This document shows, piece by piece, positions 1 through 8,863 of a stretch of DNA of 48,612 nt. The translations under genes and the position numbers were made by a program. The DNA is taken from contig NZ_CALSBS010000031.1 in assembly GCF_943590815.1 (NCBI RefSeq), positions 1 through 48,612 on the forward strand, read 5' to 3'. Below the pieces are notes generated by a model. That model ran no database searches. It saw only the letters and a program-made list of their open reading frames with translations, and was not told the DNA's origin. Positions within the stretch are counted from its first letter, which is position 1. Each line of letters starts with the position of its first letter. Origin of the DNA: Pseudocitrobacter vendiensis. Lineage in GTDB: Bacteria; Pseudomonadota; Gammaproteobacteria; Enterobacterales; Enterobacteriaceae.

Positions 1-50
1 CGATGGTAGTGTGGGGTCTCCCCATGCGAGAGTAGGGAACTGCCAGGCAT
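1..50 (+). rRNA. rrfD: 5S rRNA, 3' end (partial)
   Basis: These 50 bases match the last 50 bases of the complete 5S gene at 315-434, apart from a G for A change in the final six bases. The window therefore starts inside a 5S gene, and the rest of its rRNA operon (23S, 16S) lies to the left. A 5S followed by tRNA-Thr and then a second 5S is the arrangement of E. coli rrnD (rrfD-thrV-rrfF), which supports the symbol. Confidence 0.93.
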
Positions 51-201
51 CAAATTAAGAAGTATGGCACTGACCTTTGAGGCAGTTCACTACTCGATAA
101 GAGAGTAGGACAAAAGCGAAAGCTTTTGAACGTTGCAAAGCAACGGCCCAGAGGGTGAATCACGAAGTGATTCATAAACTGCCAGGCATCAGATTAAGCG
201 T
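51..201 (+). other. 5S to tRNA spacer with four hairpins and a 5S 3'-end remnant
   Basis: This transcribed spacer holds four consecutive perfect stems: 90-95 with 103-108, 111-117 with 122-128 (GAAA loop), 131-136 with 140-145 (AAA loop) and 157-163 with 167-173. At about 178-199 a 22-base stretch repeats the tail of 5S and its 3' flank (compare 38-59), without the rest of a 5S gene. It resembles the rrnB T1-T2 spacer of E. coli as I remember it. A role in precursor RNA processing is inference. Confidence 0.6.
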
Positions 202-277
202 GCTGATATGGCTCAGTTGGTAGAGCGCACCCTTGGTAAGGGTGAGGTCCCCAGTTCGACTCTGGGTATCAGCACCA
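202..277 (+). tRNA. thrV: tRNA-Thr (anticodon GGU)
   Basis: This 76-base gene folds as a standard cloverleaf. The acceptor arms are GCTGATA and TATCAGC, the anticodon loop is TTGGTAA giving GGU, and the T-loop is TTCGACT. The terminal ACCA is encoded. GGU decodes threonine ACC/ACU codons. Its place between two 5S genes matches thrV of the E. coli rrnD operon, so it is probably released from the rRNA precursor by RNase P and 3' exonucleases. Confidence 0.96.
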
Positions 278-314
278 CTTTTTAGGTTAAAGTTCGGCAG
301 ATTAGAAAAGAATT

Positions 315-434
315 TGTCTGGCGGCAGTAGCGCGGTGGTCCCACCTGACCCCATGCCGAACTCAGAAGTGAAACGCCGTAGCGCCGATGGTAGTGTGGGG
401 TCTCCCCATGCGAGAGTAGGGAACTGCCAGACAT
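315..434 (+). rRNA. rrfF: 5S rRNA (second copy, complete)
   Basis: This is a complete 120-base enterobacterial 5S rRNA running from TGTCTGGCGGC to GCCAGACAT, whose ends pair as the terminal helix. It carries the usual internal segments, including the loop reading CCATGCCGAACTCAGAAG. It is the 5S gene distal to tRNA-Thr, corresponding to rrfF of E. coli rrnD, and is followed directly by rrn-type terminators. Confidence 0.96.
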
Positions 435-446
435 CAAATAAAGCAG

Positions 447-473
447 AAGGCCATCCGGAAGGATGGCCTTTTT
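447..473 (+). terminator. rRNA operon terminator, copy 1
   Basis: A perfect 10-bp stem (447-456 with 461-470) closed by a GGAA loop is followed by a T run to 473. It lies 12 bases after the 5S gene and resembles the rrnB T2 terminator of E. coli. Confidence 0.88.
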
Positions 474-491
474 GCATTGGAGCGAAAAAAA

Positions 492-577
492 TGCCGGATG
501 GCGGCTTCGCCTTATCCGGCCTACGGGTACGGTGCGAACCTGAACTGTGTAGACCTGGTAAGTGTAGCGCCACCAGG
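492..577. repeat. REP pair (BIME) between the two rRNA terminators
   Basis: A REP palindrome at 492-524 (GCCGGATGGCGG, then TTATCCGGCCTAC) is followed by a degenerate inverted partner at 553-577 (GACCTGGTAAGTGTAGCGCCACCAG). Similar REP units occur at 33415-33632 and 37848-37877. They lie outside genes, as is usual for REPs. Confidence 0.8.
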
Positions 578-608
578 GAATTTGTTGGCTCAATAATTAA
601 TAAAGCAG

Positions 609-635
609 AAGGCCATCCGAAAGGATGGCCTTTTT
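609..635 (+). terminator. rRNA operon terminator, copy 2
   Basis: This is a second copy of the 10-bp terminator stem (609-618 with 623-632, GAAA loop) with a T run to 635. The surrounding 54 bases (599-652) differ from 437-490 at only two positions. It blocks readthrough from the strong rRNA operon into the convergent yhdZ, whose stop codon is 28 bases away. Confidence 0.85.
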
Positions 636-663
636 GCATTGGTGCGAAAAAACGGGATAGCAA

Positions 664-1422
664 TTAATGGATTACCTGCGATAAAAATGCGCGTGTACGC
701 TCGGATTTCGGATGTGCAAAAAACTCCTCTGGCGCGGCCTGCTCAACAATTTCTCCGCGATCCATAAATATCACGCGATCAGCAACGGTACGTGCAAAAC
801 CCATCTCATGCGTAACACACAGCATCGTCATACCCGACTGCGCCAGTCCAATCATCGTATCCAGCACCTCTTTAACCATCTCTGGATCGAGCGCCGATGT
901 TGGTTCATCAAACAGCATAATCTTGGGTTTCATGCACAGAGAACGGGCAATCGCGACACGCTGCTGCTGCCCGCCGGAAATTTGCCCGGGAAACTTATGT
1001 GCATGCTCGGCAATTCTCACGCGTTCAAGGTAATGCATCGCCAGCGCTTCTGCCTCTTTCTTTGGCATTTTATGCACCCAAATGGGCGCCAGCGTACAGT
1101 TTTGCAGAACGGTCAGATGCGGGAATAAATTAAAGTGCTGGAACACCATGCCTACTTCCTGACGTACTTTCTCGATATTACGCAGATCGTCGTTTAGCTC
1201 GATCCCATCGACAATAATCCGTCCCTGCTGATGCTCCTCCAGGTGGTTGATGCAGCGAATGGTCGTTGATTTTCCAGAGCCCGAAGGCCCGCATAATACA
1301 ATACGCTCACCCGGCCTCACTTTCAGATTAATGTCTTTTAAAACATGGAATTGCCCGTACCATTTATTCACATTTTCCAGCGTAATCATCGCGTCGGCGG
1401 GTTGCATCAAAATTTGGCTCAT
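664..1422 (-). CDS. yhdZ: amino-acid ABC transporter ATP-binding protein YhdZ
   Basis: This is the ATPase of a polar amino-acid ABC importer (HisP/GlnQ family) and powers uptake through the YhdX-YhdY membrane channel. The 252-residue protein has Walker [10 protein letters not shown] at residues 45-53, the signature SGGQQQR at 149-155, Walker B IMLFDEP at 168-174 and the switch histidine at 205 (CVTHEMGF). Length and sequence match E. coli YhdZ. It is the last gene of yhdWXYZ, starting 7 bases after the yhdY stop, so it should be co-transcribed. The substrate cannot be read from the sequence. Neighbouring binding-protein and permease families suggest general L-amino acids, as in the Aap system of rhizobia. 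Confidence 0.94.
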   Translation of the reverse strand: MSQILMQPADAMITLENVNKWYGQFHVLKDINLKVRPGERIVLCGPSGSGKSTTIRCINHLEEHQQGRIIVDGIELNDDLRNIEKVRQEVGMVFQHFNLFPHLTVLQNCTLAPIWVHKMPKKEAEALAMHYLERVRIAEHAHKFPGQISGGQQQRVAIARSLCMKPKIMLFDEPTSALDPEMVKEVLDTMIGLAQSGMTMLCVTHEMGFARTVADRVIFMDRGEIVEQAAPEEFFAHPKSERTRAFLSQVIH

Positions 1423-1429
1423 AGATTCC

Positions 1430-2533
1430 TCAGTGCGGTGTACGCCCGGTGTGGAAGCGCTTTTCCAGGTACTGGCTATAGCGCGACATGCTAAAACAGA
1501 AGATCCAGTAGATCAGTGCAGCGAAGACATATCCTTCGGTCGACATTCCCAGCCAGGTGGGATCGACGGTTGCTTGTTGTACGCTGCTGAAGAGATCAAA
1601 CAGGCCGATGATGATCACCAGGCTGGTATCCTTAAACAACGCAATGATGGTGTTCACCAGACCTGGAATCACCAGTTTCAGCGCCTGTGGAAGAATAACC
1701 AGTCCCTGCATCCTCCAGTAGCCCAGCGCCAGCGACTCCGCGGCTTCATATTGACCCTTTGGCAGCGCCTGAAGTCCGCCGCGTACCACTTCCGCGACGT
1801 AGGCTGACTGGAACAGGATCACACCGACCAACGCGCGAATCAGCTTATCGATACTGGTGCCTTCCGCCATAAAGAGCGGTAGCATGACCGAAGACATAAA
1901 CAGAACCGTAATAAGCGGCACGCCGCGCCAGAACTCGATAAAAATTACCGACAGAATACGCACCACTGGCATCGTCGAGCGCCGGCCTAACGCAAGGAGG
2001 ATCCCGAGTGGGAGTGCCCCCGCGATGCCAACAGAGGCGATAATCAGCGTCAGTGTCAGCCCGCCCCACTGGCGCGTCTCGACGCGATCCAGCCCAAAAA
2101 TTCCACCGTACAGCAGGCCCCAAACAATTAGCGGATAGATAACCGCCCAACCAGCAATGTAGCGCCCGCGCTGTGGCATGTTGCGCCAGAACATCAGCGC
2201 TATGGAGAACAGGCCAATCAGCAGTGCCAGATTAATTCGCCAGCGCTGATCGTGCGGATAGAGGCCATACATAAACTGGCCAAAACGTTGGTGGATAAAG
2301 ACCCAGCACGCCCCGGCTTTCGTACAATCGGCGCGTGTCGTGCCAATCCAGTTGGCCTGCAAAAATGCCCAGTTCAGCAGTGGCGGAATTAACTGCCACA
2401 TCAGCCACAGGCAGAACAGGGTGAGCAAGCTATTCAGCCAACTGGAGAACAGGTTTTTACGTATCCAGACCAGCGGTCGCCAGGATGAAGCTGGCGTGGG
2501 CGGGACCGGATGCGATAACAGTGCTTTTGTCAT
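1430..2533 (-). CDS. yhdY: amino-acid ABC transporter permease YhdY
   Basis: This is one of two inner-membrane permeases of the YhdWXYZ importer (HisM/GlnP family). Several hydrophobic segments are evident. The C-terminal half carries the permease coupling loop (around [21 protein letters not shown]) that contacts the ATPase. The reading frame begins with two ATGs at 2536 and 2533. I chose the second because it has better spacing from the AAGGAG ribosome site and gives 367 residues, the E. coli length. The gene begins 6 to 9 bases after yhdX ends, consistent with translational coupling. Confidence 0.92.
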   Translation of the reverse strand: MTKALLSHPVPPTPASSWRPLVWIRKNLFSSWLNSLLTLFCLWLMWQLIPPLLNWAFLQANWIGTTRADCTKAGACWVFIHQRFGQFMYGLYPHDQRWRINLALLIGLFSIALMFWRNMPQRGRYIAGWAVIYPLIVWGLLYGGIFGLDRVETRQWGGLTLTLIIASVGIAGALPLGILLALGRRSTMPVVRILSVIFIEFWRGVPLITVLFMSSVMLPLFMAEGTSIDKLIRALVGVILFQSAYVAEVVRGGLQALPKGQYEAAESLALGYWRMQGLVILPQALKLVIPGLVNTIIALFKDTSLVIIIGLFDLFSSVQQATVDPTWLGMSTEGYVFAALIYWIFCFSMSRYSQYLEKRFHTGRTPH

Positions 2534-2542
2534 CATGGCTCC

Positions 2543-3724
2543 TTAACGCTCGACCAGGGCGATGCGGCGGTTATAGAGGTTCATCAGCAGGGAGATCGTC
2601 AGGCTGATAATCAGGTAAACCGACATGGTAATGGCGATGGTTTCAATCGCCTGTCCAGTCTGGTTGAGTACCGTTCCGGCAAACAGTGACACCATATCCG
2701 GATAACCAATCGCTGCCGCTAAAGAGGAGTTCTTCACAATGTTCAGATATTGGCTGGTGAGCGGCGGAATGATAACCCGCAGCGCCTGTGGGATGATCAC
2801 CTGGCGCAGCGTGATCGGATTCGGCAGCCCCAGTGAACGCGCCGCTTCATGCTGACCATAAGGCACCGCCTGAATACCCGCACGAATAATTTCCGCGATA
2901 AACGCCGACGTATACACAGAGAGCGCCAGGGTGAGCGCCGCCAATTCAGGGATAAGCGCCATGCCACCGCGGAAGTTAAACCCCCGCAGTTCCGGCACAT
3001 CCCAGTGTAATGCCGCGCCAAAAAGCACGTGAGCCAGAAACGGTAAGCCAATAATGAGCGCCAGCGCAGCAGGCCAGGTACGGCGGAGCTGGCCCGTTTT
3101 GATCTGTCGTAATGTGTTATAGCGATACAGCCCGATAGAGATGGCAATAGCGACAATCATGGCTGCCAGAAATGCCAGCAGCCCTTCCCCTAACTGCGGT
3201 GCAGGAATATACAGCCCACGATTGCTGAGAAACAGCAGGTCAAAGGCGTTAACCGCCTGACGCGGCCCCGGCAGGTTGCGCAGTACGGCAAAGTACCAGA
3301 AAAAAATTTGCAGCAGCGGGGGAATATTACGGAACGTCTCGATGTAAATCGTAGAGAGTTTACGCAGCAGCCAGTTATCTGATAAGCGGGCCAGGCCAAG
3401 GAAAAAGCCGAGTATCGAGGCGAAAACAATACAGAGGGCGGAAACCAGCAGTGTGTTCAGCAGTCCGACCAGAAACACCCGGCCATAGGTATCTCCCTGC
3501 TGATAATCAATCAGGTGCTGGACGATACCAAACCCGGCGCTGCGATCGAGAAAAGCGAAGCCTGAGGTGATACCGCGGTTATTCAGGTTGGTAATCGTGT
3601 TGTGTATCAAATAGATGGCGATAGCGACAAGCGTCACTACGGCGATAATTTGAAACAGCCAGGCACGAACCGTGGGATTAGAAAAGGAGAGGGCTCCCTT
3701 TACGGTTGGGTGACGATGGCGCAT
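2543..3724 (-). CDS. yhdX: amino-acid ABC transporter permease YhdX
   Basis: This is the second membrane permease of the importer, at 393 residues the same length as E. coli YhdX. It has an N-terminal membrane segment around residues 20-42 and a permease domain in two parts, with the EAA-type coupling loop GIQAVPYGQHEAARSLG near the C terminus. The start ATG has a GAGG ribosome site 6 bases upstream. It presumably pairs with YhdY as a heterodimeric channel. It follows the binding-protein gene after a 63-base gap that holds a hairpin. Confidence 0.93.
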   Translation of the reverse strand: MRHRHPTVKGALSFSNPTVRAWLFQIIAVVTLVAIAIYLIHNTITNLNNRGITSGFAFLDRSAGFGIVQHLIDYQQGDTYGRVFLVGLLNTLLVSALCIVFASILGFFLGLARLSDNWLLRKLSTIYIETFRNIPPLLQIFFWYFAVLRNLPGPRQAVNAFDLLFLSNRGLYIPAPQLGEGLLAFLAAMIVAIAISIGLYRYNTLRQIKTGQLRRTWPAALALIIGLPFLAHVLFGAALHWDVPELRGFNFRGGMALIPELAALTLALSVYTSAFIAEIIRAGIQAVPYGQHEAARSLGLPNPITLRQVIIPQALRVIIPPLTSQYLNIVKNSSLAAAIGYPDMVSLFAGTVLNQTGQAIETIAITMSVYLIISLTISLLMNLYNRRIALVER

Positions 3725-3753
3725 AAAAAACCTCAGAACCAGAACAAAAATGT

Positions 3754-3774
3754 GGGCGCCGCAGCGCAGCGCCC
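3754..3774 (-). other. intercistronic hairpin between yhdW and yhdX
   Basis: GGGCGC (3754-3759) and GCGCCC (3769-3774) form a stem in the 63-base gap after the binding-protein gene. On the minus strand a short T-rich stretch (ATTTTTG) follows. Stems here often stabilise binding-protein mRNA or partly terminate transcription, which would explain more YhdW than permease. That role is inference. Confidence 0.5.
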
Positions 3775-3787
3775 GTTACTGCCGTGC

Positions 3788-4813
3788 TTAGCGTACTGGG
3801 GGAGCGTATTGAATCCCGCCGTTGTTCCAGAGGTTGTTTTGCCCGCGTTTGATCTTCAGCGGGCTTTCCGATCCGACATTGCGCTCGAAGATCTCGCCGT
3901 AGTTGCCGACCTGTTTCACAATGTTGTAAGCCCATTTGTTATCGAGCTTAAGATCTTTCCCGTAATCACCCTCTTTGCCTAACAGGTGCGCCATATCCGG
4001 CGTGGCAGGGCTGGCGGCTTTCTCGTCCACATTCTTCGAGTTGATACCCATCTCTTCGGCGTTCAGCATGGCGAAAAGCGTCCAGCGAACGACGGAGAAC
4101 CATTCGTCATCGCCACGGCGTACTACCGGCCCGAGCGGCTCTTTTGAGATAACCTCAGGCAGTACAATCCACTCCGCCGGGTTACCCAACTTGATACGCA
4201 GGGCATACAGTTGAGACTGGTCAGAGGCCAGCGTATCGCAGCGGCCTGACTCCAGCGCTTTGGCCGATTCGTCAGAGCGGTCGAAGGTCACCGGCGTATA
4301 CTTCATGTTATTTGCTTTGAAGTAGTCCGCCACGTTCAGTTCCGTATCTGTGCCTGCCTGAATACAAACCGTCGCGCCATCCAGCTCCTTCGCACTTTTC
4401 AGGTCGGCCTTGTTATGGGTCAGGAAGCCAATACCGTCGTAATAGGTGACGCCGGTGAACGACATCCCCATGCCAGCATCGCGCGAGGAGGTCCAGGTGG
4501 TATTACGGGAGAGTAGATCGACTTCACCCGATTGCAGTGCAGTGAAGCGCTCTTTGGCAGTGAGAGGGGTATATTTTACTTTGCTGGCATCACCAAAGAC
4601 GGCAGCGGCGACGCCGCGACAGACATCTACGTCGATACCGCTAAATTTGCCATCAGCATCGGCGTAAGAGAAACCGGGCAAGCCGTCACTTATCCCACAC
4701 TGGACGAACCCCTTTTTCTTAACTGCATCAAATGTGGTACCTGCATGTGCCTGATTCACAACTGCAAACAGCGCGCCGGCAGCGGCGAGGCTGGCTATCA
4801 TTATCTTTTTCAT
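3788..4813 (-). CDS. yhdW: periplasmic amino-acid binding protein YhdW
   Basis: This is the periplasmic solute-binding protein of the YhdWXYZ importer, family 3 (general L-amino-acid type). The open frame extends upstream to 4909, but I start at the ATG ending at 4813. That start gives a clear signal peptide (MKKIMIASLAAAGALFA, cleavage after AHA at about residue 24), follows an AGGAT ribosome site and yields 341 residues, the E. coli length. The mature protein begins GTTFDAVKKKG and holds the typical segments GFSYADADGKFSGIDVDVCR and VCIQAGTDTE. The frame is intact. It is first in the operon behind a sigma-54-type promoter, suggesting induction under nitrogen limitation. Confidence 0.93.
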   Translation of the reverse strand: MKKIMIASLAAAGALFAVVNQAHAGTTFDAVKKKGFVQCGISDGLPGFSYADADGKFSGIDVDVCRGVAAAVFGDASKVKYTPLTAKERFTALQSGEVDLLSRNTTWTSSRDAGMGMSFTGVTYYDGIGFLTHNKADLKSAKELDGATVCIQAGTDTELNVADYFKANNMKYTPVTFDRSDESAKALESGRCDTLASDQSQLYALRIKLGNPAEWIVLPEVISKEPLGPVVRRGDDEWFSVVRWTLFAMLNAEEMGINSKNVDEKAASPATPDMAHLLGKEGDYGKDLKLDNKWAYNIVKQVGNYGEIFERNVGSESPLKIKRGQNNLWNNGGIQYAPPVR

Positions 4814-4904
4814 AATGCATCCTGTGTGGCGAGAAATTATCGTTATAAGTGACGTTTGGGAAACGCCTGAACCTGTCTGTCGTGATGGCTCTACTTTTTT
4901 ACTA

Positions 4905-4920
4905 AGCAAACGTAGTGCCA
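4905..4920 (-). promoter_or_regulatory. sigma-54 (RpoN) promoter of yhdWXYZ
   Basis: The minus strand reads TGGCACTACGTTTGCT. It matches the sigma-54 consensus TGGCACG-N4-TTGCW at all but one fixed position, and the GG and GC are separated by exactly 10 bases. The predicted start of transcription is near 4894, about 80 bases before the yhdW ATG. I recall that E. coli yhdWXYZ belongs to the NtrC nitrogen-limitation regulon, which fits. Confidence 0.82.
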
Positions 4921-5012
4921 GGTTTGCGCGAGCGAGTGACAGCGCAATATGTCTGAGTGTAGACAGGAAAAAATAAAATCAGCGCCCCGAAACAGTGCGA
5001 AATTACAACGTA

Positions 5013-5029
5013 AGCCACATTTTGGCGCA
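5013..5029 (-). promoter_or_regulatory. candidate NtrC binding site upstream of yhdW
   Basis: The minus strand reads TGCGCCAAAATGTGGCT, matching 11 of 14 defined bases of the NtrC site TGCACCA-N3-TGGTGC(A/T). It lies about 120 to 130 bases upstream of the predicted sigma-54 start, a usual enhancer distance. A weaker 8 of 14 match lies 30 bases closer (4983-4999). Confidence 0.5.
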
Positions 5030-5231
5030 AAATATTCTCTTTTTAACGGCAACAGTTCGCTAACAGTTTTGGCCGTGAATATAAGCAAACTGTAGGATGA
5101 ATTGAATATGTGAAAAGCAACACGAATAATTGCAACGCAGCAATATTTAAGACAACAGGATGTGATTAACTTCTATATGTATTTATTTATACAGCGTATG
5201 GCGTTTAAAAAATTGCACCACAGAAAGGCAA

Positions 5232-5253
5232 GCGCGCGGTCAGGGCCGCGCGC
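5232..5253 (-). terminator. GC-rich hairpin after yhdV
   Basis: GCGCGCGG (5232-5239) pairs with CCGCGCGC (5246-5253), 8 bases beyond the yhdV stop. There is no strong T run, so termination may be weak. Confidence 0.45.
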
Positions 5254-5261
5254 GGAAAGCA

Positions 5262-5483
5262 TTATTTGGACAGGGCGATGATCCCCATCGTCAGACCCGC
5301 CACGGCGGCAGTCCCCACCGCGACGGCACCGGCAGTCTCCCAGTTATCCTGAGTGGTGCCTTTCATGCAGGTATTGGTATGAACCAGGCGGCCCTGGTCA
5401 TCATAGACCGGTACGCAGGGAGAATCGTGAGCACAACCTGCCAGCAGCGCGGTAAGCAGTGCGACAGAAATTAATCTTTTCAT
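5262..5483 (-). CDS. yhdV: small lipoprotein YhdV
   Basis: This is a 73-residue putative outer-membrane or inner-membrane lipoprotein. The N terminus MKRLISVALLTALLAGCAHDS has a signal peptide with a LAGC lipobox (modified cysteine at 17). Four more cysteine-bearing and glycine-rich features follow, with a hydrophobic glycine/alanine-rich C-terminal segment (about residues 50-70) that could insert in a membrane. A GAGGT ribosome site precedes the ATG. It lies between acrF and yhdW as in E. coli. Aspartate at +2 would favour retention in the inner membrane, but the residue after Cys here is alanine, so outer-membrane sorting is expected. Its function is unknown to me. Confidence 0.85.
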   Translation of the reverse strand: MKRLISVALLTALLAGCAHDSPCVPVYDDQGRLVHTNTCMKGTTQDNWETAGAVAVGTAAVAGLTMGIIALSK

Positions 5484-5696
5484 GGTGTTACCTCAATAAT
5501 CACGCCTTCGCTTAATAAGTTGAATTCCTTATTAACGAGCTCAAGGCTATTTTATCACTGGCGATATAAAGACCATCGTGCGGAATAATGTCAATTCATG
5601 TGAATTGTAAAAATAATGAAGAGAGAAGAATTTTATAGATTGGTTTTAAGAAAGAACGAATCACTATCTTATTAATTATTATAGCCTTCAGACTCC

Positions 5697-5724
5697 ATAA
5701 AAAAAGGCGTCCGAAGACGCCTTT
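5697..5724 (-). terminator. terminator of acrEF
   Basis: A 9-bp stem (5703-5711 with 5716-5724) is followed on the minus strand by a seven-base T run, ending 11 bases after the acrF stop. This is a strong intrinsic terminator. Confidence 0.88.
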
Positions 5725-5735
5725 ATGTTTCAGTC

Positions 5736-8700
5736 TTACTCGCCTTTACCTTTGAAGCGACGACGAATCACCACAAAGAAGACGGGGACGAAGAAGATGG
5801 CTAACAATGTCGCGGAAACCATCCCGCCCATCACGCCAATACCCACCGCATTCTGCGCGCCGCTCCCGGCGCCGTTGCTGATTGCCAGCGGTAATACGCC
5901 GAGGATAAACGCCAGCGATGTCATCAGGATGGGACGCAGACGCATTCGTACTGACATCAACGTTGCTTCGATGATGCCTTTGCCCTCTTTCTCCATCAAA
6001 TCTTTGGCAAACTCCACGATCAGAATGGCGTTCTTGGCCGATAGACCAATGGTGGTGAGTAGGCCAACCATAAAGTAGACGTCATTTTTCTGGCCAAAGA
6101 GCGTAGCAGCTAACAACACGCCAACGATCCCCAGCGGTACAACCAGCATCACGGAGAATGGAATCGACCAGCTCTCGTAGAGCGCGGCCAGGCAGAGGAA
6201 GACGATAACGAAAGAGATGCCGATCAGGGCAGGTGCCTGGTTGCCTGACAGTCGCTCCTGATAGGACATCCCGGTCCAGTCGTAACCAATGCCCACTGGC
6301 AGCGTCGACGCCAAATGCTCCATCAGCGCCATCGCTTCACCGGTACTTTTACCCGGAGCGGATTCGCCCTGAATTTCCATTGAAGGTAGCCTGTTATAGC
6401 GTTCCAGACGCGGTGAGCCGTGAGTCCAGCGTGCTGAGCTGAAGGTGGAGAACGGCACCATTTCGCCACTCGCACTGCGCACGTAAAGATTATTAATATC
6501 TTCCGGTAGCATGCGGAACTTCGCATCCGCCTGCACGTAAACCTTTTTCACGCGACCACGGTCGATAAAGTCGTTAACGTAAGCGCCGCCCAGCGAGGCC
6601 GAAATAGTCTCGTTGATATCAGAGAGCGATACACCCAGTGCCTGCGCCTTTTCCTGATCGACATCGAGCTTAAACTGTACCGTATCTTCCAGCCCGTTGG
6701 GTCGGACGCCTTCCAGAACATCAGGATGCTGCATGGCTTTGCCCAGCAGTTCGTTACGTGCCGCGGTTAACGCCTGATGGCCCAGCCCGCCCTGGTCGAT
6801 GAGTTCGAAGTCAAAACCGGTGGCCGTACCCAGCTCCAGAATGGGCGGCATGTTAAAGCCCCGTACAGAGCCATCGGTAATCTTTTCAAATGCCGCATTG
6901 GCGCGGCTCAAAATGGCGGTAACCTTCGACTCTTTTCCTTCACGCTGCTCCCACGGTTTCAGGCTGACAAACGCCATCCCTGCGTTTTGCGCCTGACCGC
7001 TAAAGCTGAATCCGTTAACGGTAAACACGCTTTCGACATCCGCTTTTTCATTATTCAGGTAATAATGCGTCACCTGGTCGAGCACTTTTTGCGTGCGTTC
7101 CTGCGTCGCCCCCGCGGGAAGCTGAACGATGGTCATAAATACGCCTTGATCCTCGTCAGGAAGGAACGAGGACGGAAGACGCAATGCCAGGATCACCATC
7201 CCGGCAACAATCAGAACAAAGATCAGCAGATAACGCCCGGTTGAACCCAGAATCCGGCTCACGCTGTCGGTGTAATGCCCTACGCTTTGTTCGAACAGAT
7301 TGTTAAACCAGCCAAAGAAACCACCTTTAGGAGCATGCTGCTCTGGCGACATCGGTTTTAAAAGGGTAGCGCACAGTGCCGGCGTGAGGATTAACGCAAC
7401 CAATACCGATAGCGCCATCGCCGACACGATGGTGATAGAGAATTGTCGATAAATCGCCCCGGTAGATCCGCCAAAGAAGGCCATCGGAATAAACACTGCC
7501 GACAGCACCATCGCAATCCCGACCAGCGCACCCTGAATTTGCGACATCGATTTTTCTGTCGCTTCCCTTGGCGGCAGATGTTCTTCAGCCATTACGCGCT
7601 CGACGTTCTCCACCACCACGATGGCATCATCGACCAGCAGGCCTATGGCGAGCACCATCCCAAACATCGTCAGGGTATTAATGGAGTAACCGAAGGCGGA
7701 CAGAATGGCGAACGTTCCCAGAAGTACGACCGGGACCGCGATCGTCGGGATAAGCGTCGCGCGTAAATTCTGTAAAAACAGATACATTACAAGGAAGACC
7801 AACACGATCGCTTCGAAAAGGGTTTTCACTACCTCATTGATGGAAATTTTCACAAACGGTGTTGTGTCGTATGGATAAACCACTTTCATCCCTTGCGGGA
7901 AGAAAGGTTGCAGTTCTGCCAGCTTCTCTTTAATGGCTTTTGCGGTATCAAGGGCGTTGGCGCCCGTCGCCAGCTTGATACCCAGGCCCGAAGCCGGATT
8001 GCCGTTAATCCGTGCCACCACGTTGTAGTTCTCACCACCCAGCTCAATGCGTGCGACATCTTTCAGGTGCACCACGGAGCCGTCAGTATTCACGCGCAGT
8101 GTAACGTTCCCGAACTCAACCGGATCTTTCAGACGCGTTTGCGCAATGATGGAGGCGTTAAGTTGTTGCCCCGTAAGCGCTGGCGTGCCGCCAAGCTGAC
8201 CGGCGGCAATTTGGTCGTTCTGCACCTTTAGCTGGTTGATGACATCAACCGGGGTAAGGCGATATTTATTCAGAAGGTTGGCATCCAGCCAGATACGCAT
8301 GGCGTATTGTGCGCCGAACAGCTGTACATCGCCCACGCCGTTAAGGCGACTAATGGAGTCTTTAATATTAGAGGCCACATAGTCAGAAATATCATCCTGC
8401 GTGGTGGCGGGGTTATCGGAGACAAAACCGGCCACCATGAGGAAGCTGCTGCTCGATTTTTCGACGCTGATACCTTGCTGCTGCACTTCCTGCGGCAGCA
8501 GCGGCGTGGCGAGCTGAAGTTTATTCTGCACCTGCACCTGTGCGATATCCGGATCGGTACCTGACTGGAAGGTGAGGGTTATCGTCACGCTCCCGGCGGA
8601 GTCGCTGGTGGACGACATGTACATCAGGTTATCGATACCGTTCATGTTCTGCTCGATAACCTGCGTCACCGTATCCTGTACCGTCTGCGCATCTGCGCCC

Positions 8701-8849
8701 GGGTAGTTAGCGGAAACAGAGACTGCTGGTGGCGCGATAGTGGGATACTGCGCAACCGGCAGTTGTAAAATCGCCAGCACGCCAGCCATCATCAGAATGA
8801 TAGCCAATACCCAGGCGAAAATTGGACGCTTAATAAAAAAGTTAGCCAT
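5736..8849 (-). CDS. acrF: multidrug efflux RND transporter AcrF
   Basis: This is the inner-membrane proton-driven pump of the AcrEF-TolC tripartite efflux system, a paralogue of AcrB that expels dyes, detergents and antibiotics. At 1037 residues it has the normal RND length. It starts [17 protein letters not shown] (first membrane helix). The large periplasmic loop follows, then the proton-relay motif [18 protein letters not shown] with its aspartate pair near residue 407. A second repeat begins near residue 540. The frame is intact. It starts 14 bases after acrE and is co-transcribed with it. TolC is not encoded here, as usual. Confidence 0.95.
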   Translation of the reverse strand: MANFFIKRPIFAWVLAIILMMAGVLAILQLPVAQYPTIAPPAVSVSANYPGADAQTVQDTVTQVIEQNMNGIDNLMYMSSTSDSAGSVTITLTFQSGTDPDIAQVQVQNKLQLATPLLPQEVQQQGISVEKSSSSFLMVAGFVSDNPATTQDDISDYVASNIKDSISRLNGVGDVQLFGAQYAMRIWLDANLLNKYRLTPVDVINQLKVQNDQIAAGQLGGTPALTGQQLNASIIAQTRLKDPVEFGNVTLRVNTDGSVVHLKDVARIELGGENYNVVARINGNPASGLGIKLATGANALDTAKAIKEKLAELQPFFPQGMKVVYPYDTTPFVKISINEVVKTLFEAIVLVFLVMYLFLQNLRATLIPTIAVPVVLLGTFAILSAFGYSINTLTMFGMVLAIGLLVDDAIVVVENVERVMAEEHLPPREATEKSMSQIQGALVGIAMVLSAVFIPMAFFGGSTGAIYRQFSITIVSAMALSVLVALILTPALCATLLKPMSPEQHAPKGGFFGWFNNLFEQSVGHYTDSVSRILGSTGRYLLIFVLIVAGMVILALRLPSSFLPDEDQGVFMTIVQLPAGATQERTQKVLDQVTHYYLNNEKADVESVFTVNGFSFSGQAQNAGMAFVSLKPWEQREGKESKVTAILSRANAAFEKITDGSVRGFNMPPILELGTATGFDFELIDQGGLGHQALTAARNELLGKAMQHPDVLEGVRPNGLEDTVQFKLDVDQEKAQALGVSLSDINETISASLGGAYVNDFIDRGRVKKVYVQADAKFRMLPEDINNLYVRSASGEMVPFSTFSSARWTHGSPRLERYNRLPSMEIQGESAPGKSTGEAMALMEHLASTLPVGIGYDWTGMSYQERLSGNQAPALIGISFVIVFLCLAALYESWSIPFSVMLVVPLGIVGVLLAATLFGQKNDVYFMVGLLTTIGLSAKNAILIVEFAKDLMEKEGKGIIEATLMSVRMRLRPILMTSLAFILGVLPLAISNGAGSGAQNAVGIGVMGGMVSATLLAIFFVPVFFVVIRRRFKGKGE

Positions 8850-8863
8850 TTCGTAGGGATACC

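Larger units (their letters stand above)
4814..5261. other. yhdW-yhdV intergenic region
   Basis: This 448-base gap holds the sigma-54 promoter (4905-4920), the NtrC candidates (4983-5029) and a GC-rich hairpin after yhdV (5232-5253). The stretch 5090-5220 is AT-rich and I see no gene in it. A half-site TGCACCA lies at about 5213. Confidence 0.6.

Noticed and set aside
172-663. Open frame across 5S, tRNA and terminators on the minus strand (and 233-667 on plus)
   Set aside because: These frames run through structural RNA genes and REP DNA and have no recognisable protein motif. They are chance frames.
3788-4909. Longer start of yhdW at 4909
   Set aside because: It would add 32 residues before a clear signal peptide. 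The ATG ending at 4813 fits the family.
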